This document shows positions 33,943-46,259 of a stretch of 64,000 nt of DNA, one piece after another; position 1 is the first letter of the stretch, and each line of letters begins with the position of its first letter. The notes beneath the pieces are model-generated. The model was not told the origin of the DNA, did no database searches, and saw nothing but the letters and a program-made list of their open reading frames with translations. The stretch spans positions 62,001-126,000 of the forward strand of contig JAEPRB010000113.1 of NCBI GenBank assembly GCA_016758965.1. Reading direction: 5' to 3'. The DNA is from Circinella minor. Its lineage: Eukaryota > Mucoromycota > Mucoromycetes > Mucorales > Lichtheimiaceae. Position numbers and translations under genes: made by a program.

Positions 33943-34929
33943 ATGTTCAAAAAGTAAAAAAAAAAAAAAAGCAATGTTTTAATTATTATTTTTTCCTGTT
34001 CTCCATCAAGTTCAATCTCGTTCATTTCATAAACTAAAACAATGACTCGCATTTATGTACATACAGATTCAGTTTCCAGGAAAACATTGCTGGACAATCC
34101 CAATTGAAATCGTCCGTACAACGAGCGATCCGTAGTAAATTACAAGATCAGTTTCCAACACTGAATCATGTAATGGATGAATTGTTGCCAAAAAAGACAC
34201 CGATTATTCAGATCAAAGGGTAACAAAATACATATTATATTATGTTTATACCCAAAGAAACATACCTACTGGTACTTATTATCACCACCAACCACCATCA
34301 ACTTCAACCGTTTCTTATATAGACACGATCATATTTCTTTCTTGTCAATCAATGGCGAGATTTTATTCTTTCAGCATTTCGATGGACCCTATTTCCCTAC
34401 TTTGAAACTTTTACATAAATGTAAGTATATGTTTGTCAATGCACATGAAATAAGGAGAAAAAATATTCATGAGTATTATTATTATTATTAGACCCAGATA
34501 TTCTTCCAAAGCTTCAAGTGGATCGTGGCGCTATCAAATTCGTTTTGTCGGGTGCTAATATCATGTGCCCAGGATTGACATCCAAGGGTGCAAGAATGGA
34601 TGTTGATCTTCCAAATGGTTCAACTGTTGCGATTATGGCTGAAGGAAAGGAAAATGCACTTGCTGTTGGAAAATTGATCATGAGTACAGAAGACATGTAA
34701 GTGTATTTTTTAATTTATTATTATTACTATTATGCTTTTCTTGTCATCTAGGGAAACTATGGCAAAATAGATTACCATGGAAAAAAATGGTTGCCAAGAT
34801 ATAATTCTAATTCCTCTTTTTTTATTTTTTTATTATTATTTTTTTTATTTTAGTCGTCAAAAAAATAAGGGCATTGGATGTGATAACATTCACTATCTTA
34901 ATGATACACTTTGGAAAGAAATTGCTTAA
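33943..34929 (+). CDS. TMA20: PUA-domain translation factor MCTS1/TMA20
   Basis: Five exons (33943-33953, 34073-34219, 34323-34420, 34492-34696, 34854-34929) splice in frame to 178 residues; human MCTS1 has 181. The protein pairs with DENR/Tma22 and acts on 40S ribosomes in recycling and reinitiation. The conserved sequence is clear: MFKNFQENI at the start, [66 protein letters not shown] in the PUA domain, [14 protein letters not shown], and the tail [17 protein letters not shown]. The 11-nt first exon encodes only MFK plus two bases and is needed to recover the family's MFKKF-like start. A T-rich stretch separates exons 4 and 5. Confidence 0.92.
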
Positions 34930-35250
34930 ATATTTTTTATTAAATTTTTTGACACATTATTATTTCATCATACATAACGTCATGGTTTTTTACTTTAAAA
35001 ATTTCTTACTCAAGGGACAAAGAAAAAGAGAAGGGGTGGGGAGGGTGTTATGCCACTAACCTTTTTTTTTCGGGAAACCCATATTTAGATTGGAAGGATA
35101 CAGAAAGTTTCACCCATCCGATATTCAGCTTTCTGTCACCTGTCGTTTTTGATTTGCAAACAACTCCTTTTTACTTTTCCTCTCTCTTTTCTTTTTTTTT
35201 TTTTTTTTTTAATTCTCTCTTCACTTGGCAACAACGAAAAATTTATATGA
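34930..35250. other. Short intergenic region upstream of the PX-domain gene
   Basis: About 320 bp between two same-strand genes. It includes a TC/T-rich stretch (cctctctcttttctttttttt near 35178) just before the PX-domain gene start, typical of leaders in this window. No gene is seen. Confidence 0.4.
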
Positions 35251-38200
35251 ATGGATCTATCACCACAACAAATTCATTATTTCAAACGTGAACTACTTGC
35301 TATTCAACTTCGCCAAGAACTAGAAAAAGTTCGACGAAAGCCTGATCTATTAGCTCGACTTGTTCATGAATCTCATTCCGAAACAACCGATCTTCCGTTT
35401 TTGCGTTATGTTTTTCAACATATTATTGTAGAGTTTCCTTTACTCAAACAACAACACCAACCAACGCATGACAACAACAATGACAGTAACAGTGATGACG
35501 ACAATAATAAAGTTAAGAACAAGGAGTTTTGGGATAAGGCTTATGAATTCTTGAATGAATTTGGCAAAGTTCAATTAAATACATATGCACCAAGTCAAGC
35601 TGATGCAACACAACGTCAAGTCATGACACGCAAATTAGAGAAGACACTCATTTTGGCTCTTAATGTTGGCATTAAGACAGTGCAAGGTCAAGAAGAAAGT
35701 ATTAAGGTGACACCCAAAGATTTAGCACAGAAACAAGAGGAAGAAGTATCAGTAGGTGCTGCTGCGATAGCTGAAAAACAAGATATCAATAAGGATATCA
35801 AGTCATCATCATCATCAACTAACGAAGGGCATGAAACTAAAAAGGGGTTATTGTTTACAGATGTCAATATTGTCACTGTGGTAAGTGGAATGATTGGGGG
35901 GGTTTTATGTGGGTGGGAGCCATGTAGAAAGGTTAAAAAAATATCATACAAAAGAGTTTCTAAAGTTGTTCTTATTCACATGAATTTTTCTAATTTTTTT
36001 TTATATTAAAAATTTTAAGCGTGAAGTAAGTGAATCGCGGACATTCCTTGGTAGAACGACACATGCAGAATTCATTATTAGTTCAACAATTGAGAAAAAT
36101 GATGGTACAAAAGAAAACATATATGTCACACGTCGGCATGGACAATTTCGACAACTACATGATCATCTTAAGAGTAAATTTCCTCGCCTGAGCATTCCCA
36201 TGGTTCCTGGCAAAATATCACGGGATGCAGGCGACTTTTATCGAGATAAGGATCGGTTACTATTACGCTCCTTTTTACGGCGTATCATCGATCATACAAA
36301 ATTATCTAAGGCAGCAGCTGTCCGTGCCTTTCTTATCAACAATCCAATCCCTTCTACTTCATTATCGCCAGAAGAATTGGATGATATAGAACGACGTAAA
36401 GAAATGGATATCAAGCGAATAGAGCAAGAGAAAAAATTTCGACAAGAAGTGGATGAAAAAGTTGTAGCATTGACTGATTTATTGGAAATGCTGAAAAAGC
36501 AAGTTATGCAACCCGGGGGATTGGTTCAGGTGATTGAAACTATCAAACAAACAGAACAACTTACAGATCTCCCAGATACTTTAAGAAAAGCTTTTGAATG
36601 GGGTCGCATCAAGTAAGTTCTTTTTTTTTTTTTGTTTTCTTCATTCCTTTTGTTGAGTCTTTTTCTTCTACACGTGCGTTTATATTTTTTTTATGCACGA
36701 ACAGGATTGGGAAAGAGTAAAAAAAAATTGGTATTCTTTTATCAAAACAATAGTAATTAACTTTTTGTGTTGATCTTTTTATCTTATTTTCGCTTAGTTT
36801 TGCATTTACATTACATACACACTTTGTCACTGACGACATGGCTGCTGAAAATACAGCAACTCTTAGACGTACTCATAGTTTTATGCCCTATCGTACCATG
36901 GCGACTATTCTTAAATTATCAAACCCAATTGCAATTGTAAAAATGGTATTAGATTTATTTCTTGCTCAACCACTTGGAGGTAGAAGTTTGTTTCAAAGGT
37001 AAGAAAAAAATGGGGGGGAGCGATTGGAAAAAAAAGGAGGAGCGGGGAAAAGAATGATAGATGACAATTATGGTAAAACGGAGAACTTTAACATGCATAT
37101 CTGTTATTTTGTTTATTTTCTTAAAGAGTGATATTGGCGAACATGGAAGAAGATACCAAAGTAATTGAAAAGGATATTCAAACACTTGAAGAAAAGATTG
37201 GTGATGAATTATTATGTTCCAAAGTAGCTAATGCTGTTTATACTGCTGTACCTGGAGAAGTCAATAGTACTACTACTACGACTAGTCGAGGTAAGAAAAA
37301 AAAACCATAATAATTTTGTATCGTTAGCTCAATCTAAATATACTCTTAAAAAAAGTTGCCACCAATCCTATTCTTGAAAAGCTTGTACTACTTCAACGAG
37401 AAGATATTGAACCCAAGTTGGCGCCTGAACAAATTGTCAACCTTACCTTCCTTCAAAACAACGATAATAATGGTAACGGTAACAGCAATAACCACACAAA
37501 TAAAAAAGCCAAAAAATTACTCAAAAACCTCTACGATCTTTGGCTTTTAAGAGCGCGTAAACGGGAACAAGAACTATTAATGACGTTGGTATTTCAAGGC
37601 ATCACAGGCGAAATATTGAAGAAGCTATTTGCCATTTTTTATCAGCCTTTGGCTCAAGTTTACAAGGCAGCCAACATTGGGGAATCAATTCAGCATTTAT
37701 CTGCATTTATGAGTGATCTGATTCAACTATTGGATAACTTAGAAACTGCTACCGTCGACACCAACACTGTTGAACCATTTGTACATTTAGTACAACGACA
37801 TGAGCAAAATTTTTATCAATTTGTTCATCGAGTACATGCGCAAGATACGTCACACCTATTTGATGAATTGGTTGGATATATTGATCATATTTTGGGATCT
37901 TTAACACGCGGTATTTCTCCAGATCAACCATTGGATCTACAAAAAGTGGTGATGTCAGCCGGCGTCCATCCAGATCAATATCAAGCATTAAGGGATGAAA
38001 TCGATGCGTTATGTGAACATCGAAGGCAACAAAAATTGTTACATTTGGAACGTACTCGTAAAAAAGTGGAAGTACACAAGAATACTTCCAGCAATAATAG
38101 TCATAACCAAGTAGAAGACTTAATGGTAAAAAATTCAAGAGAGGATTATCAAGATTTAATCCAATTTTTGCCTAGTTATATGGATATTATGGGCGTGATC

Positions 38201-38518
38201 AATGATATAGAAGATATAGATTCAGAAGATACCAGCAGTTCCGGATTAACCGATGATAATGATACCTCAAGTGTAAATACGAGTGATAGTGAGGATGATG
38301 ATGATGATAGATTACGAAGAGTAGGAGGACGAAGGCGTTCAAGTGTTTTCTTAAGATCTCCTGGGGAAGAACTTGATCCCCCTGTTCTTAAAATTCTGCC
38401 TTCTATACTTCCTTATTTTGTTCAAGATGTTACTAGTATGATGGAACAAGGGTTACGCCTTAGTAGAACAACTTCGAAACAAGAACAAGCCCTGGAACAA
38501 ACAACAACAACAAATTGA
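35251..38518 (+). CDS. LEC1: PX-domain protein with PX-associated flanking domains (LEC1/YPR097W-like)
   Basis: Five exons (35251-35880, 36020-36612, 36798-36998, 37127-37290, 37356-38518) join in frame to 916 residues. The N-terminal helical domain (MDLSPQQIHYFKRELLAIQL) is the PX-associated N-terminal type. The PX domain begins after exon 1 with SRTFLGRTTHAEFIIS and contains VTRRHGQFRQLHDHLKSKFP, then DRLLLRSFLRRI, the basic/aromatic pattern that binds phosphoinositides. Long helical C-terminal parts follow (LVFQGITGEILKKLFAIFY, PDQYQALRDEIDALCEHR), with an acidic linker and a late WL-less tail. Yeast Lec1/Ypr097w is a lipid-linked, mitochondria-associated protein. Function here is inferred; the domain order supports the family. 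Confidence 0.8.
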
Positions 38519-38599
38519 TAAAAAAAAATTTTATTTGTACCCTTTTCTTCTTTTATAGTACCATCATTTATTAGTACTCTCACACACACTCATATACAT

Positions 38600-38633
<34 letters not shown>

Positions 38634-38936
38634 TAGTATATTTTATTATAAGGATAGAAATGCGTCATATAAATGTATAATAATAATCATAATTATATAA
38701 TATAAAATACATATCATTTTTTTCTTTTTATGGAGAATTCTAAACCGAACCAAAAGATGTACCATATTTAGGCTTATAATAAGTGCCCGCGCTTTTTCTA
38801 GTTGCTGGTATTTTTTATTTTTATTTTTTCACATTCTTTTATTTTTTCTTTCATCTTTTTTTTTTCTTTATATGTTATAATTTCTTTTCCTTTTCCTTTT
38901 CCAATTTATTCTTCTATTTAAAGAAAAATATAAATA
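38519..38936. other. Intergenic with CA and TA microsatellite
   Basis: Contains a CA/CACACA run at about 38580-38618 followed by a TA run to about 38632, and a T-rich leader at 38810-38890 before the next gene. Confidence 0.6.
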
Positions 38937-39948
38937 ATGACAGCTTTAAACCGCCGTTATTATTTTAACAGTGAATTAATATGGGCTTTGTTTATGTTCA
39001 TCATGATATTATCATCAATGATTGATGTTTCTCAAGCATCGTCGCCTTTATCATCTGTTCAACCGATTAAAGAAGTATTGGATATTCACCAAGGTTATGA
39101 TACTGATCTTAGTGATCCAACTCCATTTGGTATGACATATTTTATAGTCAAAAGTGTAGTGGTGATTTTTTTTTTGTTTGTAGCTGCTTAAATTGGAAGA
39201 GAAGATATAAAGAAATAAATTAAAGAAATATTAATGATATTTTTTTTTTCTTTTTCTTCACCTTTCTCAAAATAATATAACTATAAAAAAAAAAGGCTAT
39301 GTTTTTCGGATAGATGCACCTTTTCATCGATTTGGTCCGGACCAGCCTATTCACCAACACGACAACCCTGAACACGATGATGACGATCACCATAATAATC
39401 CACCACAATCTTCTTTCCCACATTATGCTATGATGGTCTTAAAAAACATTACTTATTTTTCAGCGGATGAACCTATTCGATTGGAAGGATACGCTAGTGT
39501 GGATGCAGTACATCGATTACGACAACGATCTTTAAAAGGCTCTCCAATCAATTTCCAGTTTAGTACATATGCATTAGATCAAGTATTACATACATGGTTT
39601 CAACGATTTCAAGGTGGTAGTGAAGAACAAAAAAAAGGAATTCGGGGAAGGATAACGAAAATTCATATTGTGGAAACCGATAATAAAAAAATGGGTGATG
39701 GTACATGGCGACCACTTGTACAAATGGAAATTTCACCGATACCTGGATTGATACAAACACTTTTATATAGAGAAAGTGTCAGAGAGCAACCTATTGAAGT
39801 ATTTTGGGGTCCCTCGAAAAAGCATTCATCATTAACATCGTCAACAGCAACGACTGTAAAGTCAACAAAAACAACTATTAAAAACAAATTAATTAAAGAT
39901 AAATCAGCAGCATTTCATCAAATTGTGATGGGTGATGTATTATTTTAG
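38937..39948 (+). CDS. Secreted or membrane-anchored protein of unknown family
   Basis: Exons 38937-39129 and 39296-39948 join in frame over a 166-nt intron, giving 281 residues. The N-terminus is a signal peptide or anchor: SELIWALFMFIMILSSMI, followed by DVSQASS, a fair signal-peptidase site. The mature part has a His/Asp-rich stretch (NPEHDDDDHHNNPPQSS), then a beta-rich segment with MVLKNITYFSADEPIRLEGY, RITKIHIVETDNKKMGDGTW and ISPIPGLIQTLLYRES, and a Lys/Thr-rich tail. I do not recognise the family. The His/Asp stretch could bind metal ions, but this is speculative. The intron contains A/T runs only. Confidence 0.6.
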
Positions 39949-42120
39949 TAATAATGATAATGATTATAGTAATAGTAACATATAATAGTAATAATAGATA
40001 AAAATTTTGTATAAAAAAAAACACACGTCAACATCTACGTATATGCGTTCTTTTTGTTAATAAATAAATTAATAATATTAAAATTTAGCATTAAAAAGTG
40101 ATAAATGTTATATATATGATTGTTGGTTAAATAACAATCATGATTATGGGTTATAATGCATCACTTTTTAAAAAAAAACTGATGGTCTCATTATTTTATT
40201 TATGTACAACGACACTTTAAATAATAACAAATAAACAAGTTTTACTTTGATGGTAAATCATCTTAAAAAAAGAAAGGCACATGTCATCACGGGATAAATT
40301 ATATTTATTTGATGTATGTTTTGTGTATTATTTGTTTACAAATGAGCTGTGAATAATATTGTCTTTGCATATTAACACGAAATCTCATTTTAATAAACAA
40401 TTTTAGAATTACGATTTATTACACCTATTACGTATGTAGAACAAAAAGTGAAAGTTCCGTTTATTACTAACATCAACGATTACACACTGAGCCCCCTTTC
40501 TCAATTTATTTGTAATCTCCTCTCCTACGTACGTAAGAGATTATATTAAAATTATTATCCTGTCCAATATAATTCATAAAATATGCATCCTGTTATTTAA
40601 TAATTAAACTTTAATAAAACAAACTTTCTTAAATTAAGTGACCTTTTTTTTTATTGTACGTAATATGTGTGTGTTTAGCTAGAAATAATACACTTTTAAA
40701 TACGTAAATGAAAAAGAGATTTTGACAGTCAATGAAACTTTAAAAGAATATGAAAAAGCATTGGTCTAAAGCTACGTACCTCATAATTTTTCTATATATA
40801 AGTTAGTTATATACATCATAAGATACAACTCATGTAAGTGATTGAGTGTGTGTGTGTGTGTGTGTGTGCCGTGCTTTTTTGTTTGTATATACAATCATGC
40901 TTCTTTGTTTGCTAGAATGTTAATACATCTTATAAAGGCAACATACAATTAAGTTCATAAGTTGTTCTTACTTTAATATTGTGGTAAGTGTGTTATTCAA
41001 ACACGCTTCTAACAGCACTCATTTTTTTTATTAATAAATGAGCCGTTAGTATTATTATTTTGCAGAAATTCAATTTTATTTCGTATTATTAATACATTTC
41101 TGAAAAAAAAATATACTTTATATTGATCTTAAATCATATGTAAGGAATAGTTGTAGTAAAATATTTATATATAATATATAATATATGATATACATTCTAT
41201 AAAAATATGAAATGACCAAAACTTTGATAAGTTTAGAAACTGCAAAGAGAAAAAGGCACCTGCTGTTACTAATAAAAAGAAAAGCAGTTGCTTAGATGTC
41301 CCTAACTACTTAATATACTATATTATAAAATAAAAATTCTAATCTACAATTTGATATAAAAAAAATCATAATACTTCGCGTCAATTTCGCTGATGAGGGT
41401 AATTCTCAATTTCGCATCTGATTAATTTTATTTTTGCGTCCTACGTATTATTCTTATATTTGCATTCTATGCTTATTATTTATGACTTATCCTTTATAAA
41501 TTAATCATAATTGTTATTTTTTATATAATAAGAAAAAAAACTCTTGATTTATCTATATATTCCTTTTGTGTAATAAAGCTTCAAGATATTAAGCTCTCCA
41601 TATCGTTTATGATATGTCATTACAACCATTAAAATATGTTCATATAATAAACATTTTCATTTTTTGATTTTTACAAAGTGACAATATCTTCTATACTTGT
41701 CCTTTATTATCATTGTTCTGATAAATGAGTCTCTATCATACTACACTTTTTTTAATAACACTGGTCGACTCCTGCTAGTGCTAGATGCTTCAAAATCTTC
41801 TCTTCTCTCTACTTAATTGGACTAAAAGCTACAAACTTTAAAAGCCTACGTAAGAAATTTTTTTTTATCAAAATTGAAAAAGTAAACTAAATTTTTTATT
41901 CTTTCAGTGGCCAAAAAGGATTATTTTGTTCAAATACAAATGCGTAAAAAATTCTTGGGGATATAAAGAGTCAAAAAAGTTTGGCTATTTAAGATGAAAT
42001 CTATCATATTACTACTACAAAATTATTTTTGATGCTATTGCTAATGTAAAAAATAATTTAATGAAACAGGTCAAGGTTGTCAAATATCAGGAGTGGCTTT
42101 ATGTCTGTGATTGCCAATTG
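39949..42120. other. Intergenic, about 2.2 kb, no gene recognised
   Basis: AT-rich DNA with a GT microsatellite at about 40845-40868 and several TACGTA palindromes. Short frames do not resemble known families. Confidence 0.5.
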
Positions 42121-42620
42121 TTGTTATTGTCTCGAATGAAACAACATTAATAATAATACAATGTAGATAAAAACTGAAATTCGTCGATGATGGTTGAATA
42201 ATGATAATAATTGATGATGAAAAATGAAAATTGTGATAATGAGTATTAATAATGACAACTATATTATTATTAGTTATAGTTGGTGAAGATGATTGATTAT
42301 GAGTGAAAATAGACCCTTTAATGATGTTGACCGTTGTTGATAAATGGCAGTTTATGATAATGTCCGTTGATGATGACCAGGTCCAATGATTATGACCAAG
42401 TAATGATTATAGAAGTTATTTTGTCTTTTGTTTCTGTCAAATATTAATAATACAATGGAGAAAAATACAACCGAAAATTGATGATGATGATTGAATACTG
42501 GTAATAGTTGATGATGACCGATAATCAAGCTTTCATAATATAATGCTGATAATGGGTATTGTTAATGATGCCCGTTGATGATGATGGCTGTTGATATTGA
42601 CTGTAAAGGCTATTTCCTCT
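42121..42620. repeat. Imperfect duplicated GATGAT/TTGATGATGA-rich region
   Basis: Two similar tracts (about 42140-42320 and 42440-42610) share the order 'aataatacaatg', 'gatgatggttgaata' or 'gatgatgattgaata', 'aattgatgatga', 'gataatgagtatt' or 'gataatgggtatt', and a run of TTGATGATGA units. It looks like a diverged tandem duplication of about 300 bp. No coding is supported. Confidence 0.5.
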
Positions 42621-42750
42621 TCTGTCTTTTTTTTTTATTATCAGAGACCGATGATAGTGGAGGAAGTACTAGAATAGTCTTTTCATAATCTTTGCATGAA
42701 ATCAAACCAGGATCTTCGTCTACTTTAGTTTTCATATAATCACTTAAGGT

Positions 42751-43117
42751 CATCCGCAACGATAGTTGTTACAAAATTGTTAAATTATCCTAATTAACAA
42801 CCCGCGTAACAGTATCTAATAATCAAATTGGCCGTATTGAGTAGCGGATGCTGTGATACTAACTGTTACAATTGCAAATTCCAATCAAAAAAACTAAAAT
42901 GATTGTTACATTGCTTCAAAAACGTAAACAAAGAACAAAATACCATATACGCGCAACAAATGAATGCTCTTTGCTTATTTCAGAAATATAAATAAGATAG
43001 AAGAAAATGGAAGCAGCTGTTAAACTTCATTGTAACAACTACCGCTTCAGGAGTTGGATGTTTAAGAAGTTGTTAAATTTAACATAACAGCGACTATAAC
43101 AACCACCGTTGCGGATG
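42751..43117. mobile_element. Small inverted-repeat element (MITE candidate)
   Basis: The left end 'catccgcaacgatagttgtta' (from 42751) is matched in reverse complement at the right end ('taacaaccaccgttgcggatg', ending 43117). Inside, both arms contain GTTGTTA and TTAAATT blocks. The element is about 367 bp and AT-rich with no coding. No clear target-site duplication was found, so the family is undetermined. Confidence 0.5.
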
Positions 43118-43412
43118 GTGCTACAACTTTGATCGAGTTTTGGACCGTTTACTACAACAAAATAAACAAAAGGAGGGGAAAAAACAATTAAGACAATTCA
43201 ATAATAATCTTTAAATATATGTGCGTCAGGCAAGAAAACGTAGAAATAAATACTTTGGGTTTGAGTGTTAATTTCAATATTTGAAACAAGCCGGCCGACA
43301 TTGGCGATGGAATAGTGGCAATTTCATATTGCTTAGTAGGTTGAATGTGACACACAAAACCGCTGGGATTGTCCAATAAATACATCCGCATCCGCAAATC
43401 TATTTAACAGAG

Positions 43413-43473
<61 letters not shown>
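43413..43473. repeat. (AAT)n microsatellite
   Basis: About 60 bp of uninterrupted AAT units, inside the last intron of the decayed gene; read on the other strand it gives a false poly-Leu frame. Confidence 0.9.
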
Positions 43474-43474
<1 letters not shown>

Positions 43475-45220
43475 CGATAAGTAAAGCCATGGTTTATAAA
43501 AAATAAAAATAAAAAAGAATACGTACGAAACTGGGTAAATCCAATGATGTTTAATGATTGGAGTACCGTCAAATTGTTGTCACACTTTTTACCTATGAAC
43601 AGCAACATCGCCTTCAAGATTTTTGGACAATGTAAATTTGATCCAACTATTTCTTTTTTTCCAATCCCTGCTTCATCATCTTTCCCACACTCTACTGCTC
43701 TGAATTCCATCCCAAACTGATATAATGTATGATCGGGTACATTAGACGTCCGCATCAAATATATTGTTTTATAGACAGTACTCCTGTCTCTCCTGTTACG
43801 CACACAATCCGCTACTGACTGTGGTACGCGGAGCCGGTAATAAAAAATTTCATTACCGAGGCTACTCACTTCCATAAAAGAAAAATCTAAGATCAGGACG
43901 TGCAGCAATTGCCTTTGATTCAATTGGTGCCGAACCAATGATGCTGCAATTTTGATTGTTTGCTGCTGTTGCTGATATTGATGTTTGGTCCCTAGAACGA
44001 GAATAAAAAGCAATAGAAATCAAATTAGCCTTGTTGATTAATAAAAGGGGGAAATCAAGTCAATATAAAAGGTACCTGCGTGTTTGTACTATGATGAATC
44101 AAATGAACGATCCAAAAGAATCCAAATCCTAGTAATAAAATCCATTTCTGGCCCTTGACTTTCAATCCAACTAATGATTTACCAATGATACAGGTCCAAC
44201 ACTAATAACATTGTCAGTTGAAGCCAATATTGAAAAAATCAACTAGGTATGAATGGACATTGTTCACTTTGTGAACTGTCATTGCTGGTTTCAGCAAAAT
44301 ACGGCACACATCAACCAACTTCATCTAATAAAATCTGATTCAGTTCTTGGATTAACAATTCCATTTTTGATGATAAGGCTGAACATTGAATCAATGATTT
44401 CTTCTTCTTCTAGTGTCGTCGTTGTTGATTCGGGTGATGATCATGATCATGATTCTTTCTTGTTTTTTTGCTTCTTTTAATATGTTTGAAAGACCATGGA
44501 ATAATTTGTTGATGGCACTATCTAGTTCTGGAAGACTTCTGCTATTTTTTGTTTTAATTTCATTTATTTGCTCCTTCGTGAAAACGGATTTCCAACATTG
44601 ATCTTCTAAATTAATGGTCTAAGAATGCACCAAGCTATATAGTAAATATATATATAAGCATATCGTATTTCAATATATCTATTTTTTTAGTGTATTATAT
44701 GAAGCTGTTACTCTCTGTGGTTACTTACTGCTCGTGATGTAATCTACATCCGTACTGATACAACAAGTCTTCAACATACGCGCCATCTTCAATTTTCCAT
44801 TGCTTCATAGCTCGCTTTATACTCATCCTTCATAGTATCTGTCATTTCGACAGAATCGTTTTTGGAGCTCTATAGTGATACGGTGTCATATGTTTATTTT
44901 TATTTTTATTTTATAAAAACGAATGATCTTCTTTTCATGATACTTACAGTGCTACGACTCCGTTTACCCTGCAGAGGATGTTGTACTCGTCGTTATTCTT
45001 GATGATGCTCCTTCCGTGCTACTCGGGGTTGAACGATGATGAAGATAAAGAGTTAGCTGAAGCGTTTTTAATGTTATTGGTGTTGGTGGGAGAATGAGTA
45101 GCTGAATGGTTATTATTATTATTATAAGTCGCGGAAGCGGTACCAGTAGTAGCGAGTGTATTGTTATTGTTGTGATTACTAGATGCCGAGCTTAAGCATT
45201 CATTGCTATTGGAAGAGGTA

Positions 45221-45942
45221 CCGTCACCGCTCGCTATAACGATATACCCCGTGAGACCAAAAGAGCATCGTTATATCGAATCATCGCTATAACGAATTCT
45301 TGAACTGAGCGATAATGGGCGGGTAAAATCCTATCCATATATACTTGGCCTTATTTGTATCGATATGTCTTGCAAAAAGAAGAACGCTCTAGAATATTAT
45401 ATTGTTCATACTGTAAATAAGCTATAATAATATGGCGATTGTTTTTTTTCTCTTTGCATAGTTTCTTTTTATTAAATATGTCTTTTCGTATTAGTTCTAA
45501 TTGAATTAGAACCAGATCATCACATATAATTAATGCTGATGGCCCATAGGAAAAGAATGCGCGTACTTACTAAGACCCAAAAACTGCTTATTCTTTATAA
45601 AGCCATGTCGGATAGCGGGTGGTGGGTTGGGTTCCCACAGTGAACGAAAAGCAAAGCTGGATTGTCATAAGGAACGGGTTAAGATAAATTTAATGTTCAG
45701 ATCATTAAACTCTTGACAAATAAAATTAAAAAATGTCCAGCAACTACTACCTATTGTTTAATTTTCGAAAATATAACTATATTCTTTGTTCGCTCGATAT
45801 AACGATATTTTTGCTGAAACCCTATCGGATATCACTATAGAAAGTTAGCGATATTTCCCTGCTTAATCCGTCTTGCACCCCAAACCCTATCGTTATATCG
45901 AAATATCGTTACATCGAATATCGTTATAGCGAGTGGTGACGG
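45221..45942. mobile_element. pogo-like non-autonomous element, copy A (722 bp)
   Basis: The ends are inverted: left 'ccgtcaccgctcgctataac', and the right end is its reverse complement with one mismatch. TA flanks both sides (45219-45220 and 45943-45944). Several 'atatcgttatatcga'-type subterminal repeats lie inside. The interior is homologous to the element at 51459-52254. A short frame near 45541 (MAHRKRMRVLTKTQKLLIL) resembles the start of a CENP-B-type helix-turn-helix, suggesting descent from a pogo/Tigger transposon. The element lies inside an exon of the decayed minus-strand gene: joining the flanks over one TA keeps that frame open. Confidence 0.82.
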
Positions 45943-46259
45943 TAGTTGTTTCTAATTCAGAAATGCCCGCACCATTTACATACTGTTAGTATCAATACTT
46001 TACGAGAAAAAAAAAGACCAGATATGCGCGAAAACCTACCAAATAATGATTTCCAGTTTACTCTATTTCATTGAGGTTGACTTAGTACTAATGTTGTATT
46101 ATTATATAAGGAAGACCTTTATAAAAAAAAAGTACTCACCAAAAGTTTATTCAAGTTAATAGCCTCTTTTTGAATCAAAGTCGTCCAAAATTTGCTGTAC
46201 GTTTTATTATGGGGAGTGTTTTGCTTGATAAATTCAACGTTTTGTAAAAAAAAAATCAA

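Larger units (their letters stand above)
43188..46245 (-). pseudogene. Decayed multi-exon gene of a lineage-specific family, split by a MITE
   Basis: Read on the minus strand, several blocks line up as exons with GT..AG borders: 46244-46140 (FIKQNTPHNKTYSKFWTTL); 45982-45943, continuing across the inserted element at 45220 (NGAGISELETTT, then SSNSNECLSSASS); a Ser/Thr/Asn-rich linker; about 44874-44700 (MKQWKIEDGAYVEDLLYQYG); about 44614-44340; and 44000-43520 followed by 43404-43188 (YRLRVPQSVADCV, EFRAVECGKDDEAGIG, CPKILKAMLLF, MYLLDNPSGFVCHIQP). The order resembles a large unnamed Mucoralean protein family, from memory. Stops and frame changes near 45027, 44980, 44824, 44430 and 44330 show decay. 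An ATT/AAT run lies in the last intron. Confidence 0.5.

Noticed and set aside
42751..43117. tRNA or structured ncRNA suggested by the inverted arms
   Set aside because: The arms are too far apart and no tRNA box A/B pattern is visible; an inverted-repeat element explains them better.
43333..43530. Poly-Leu protein segment on the minus strand
   Set aside because: It is translation of an (AAT)n microsatellite that lies in an intron of the decayed gene.
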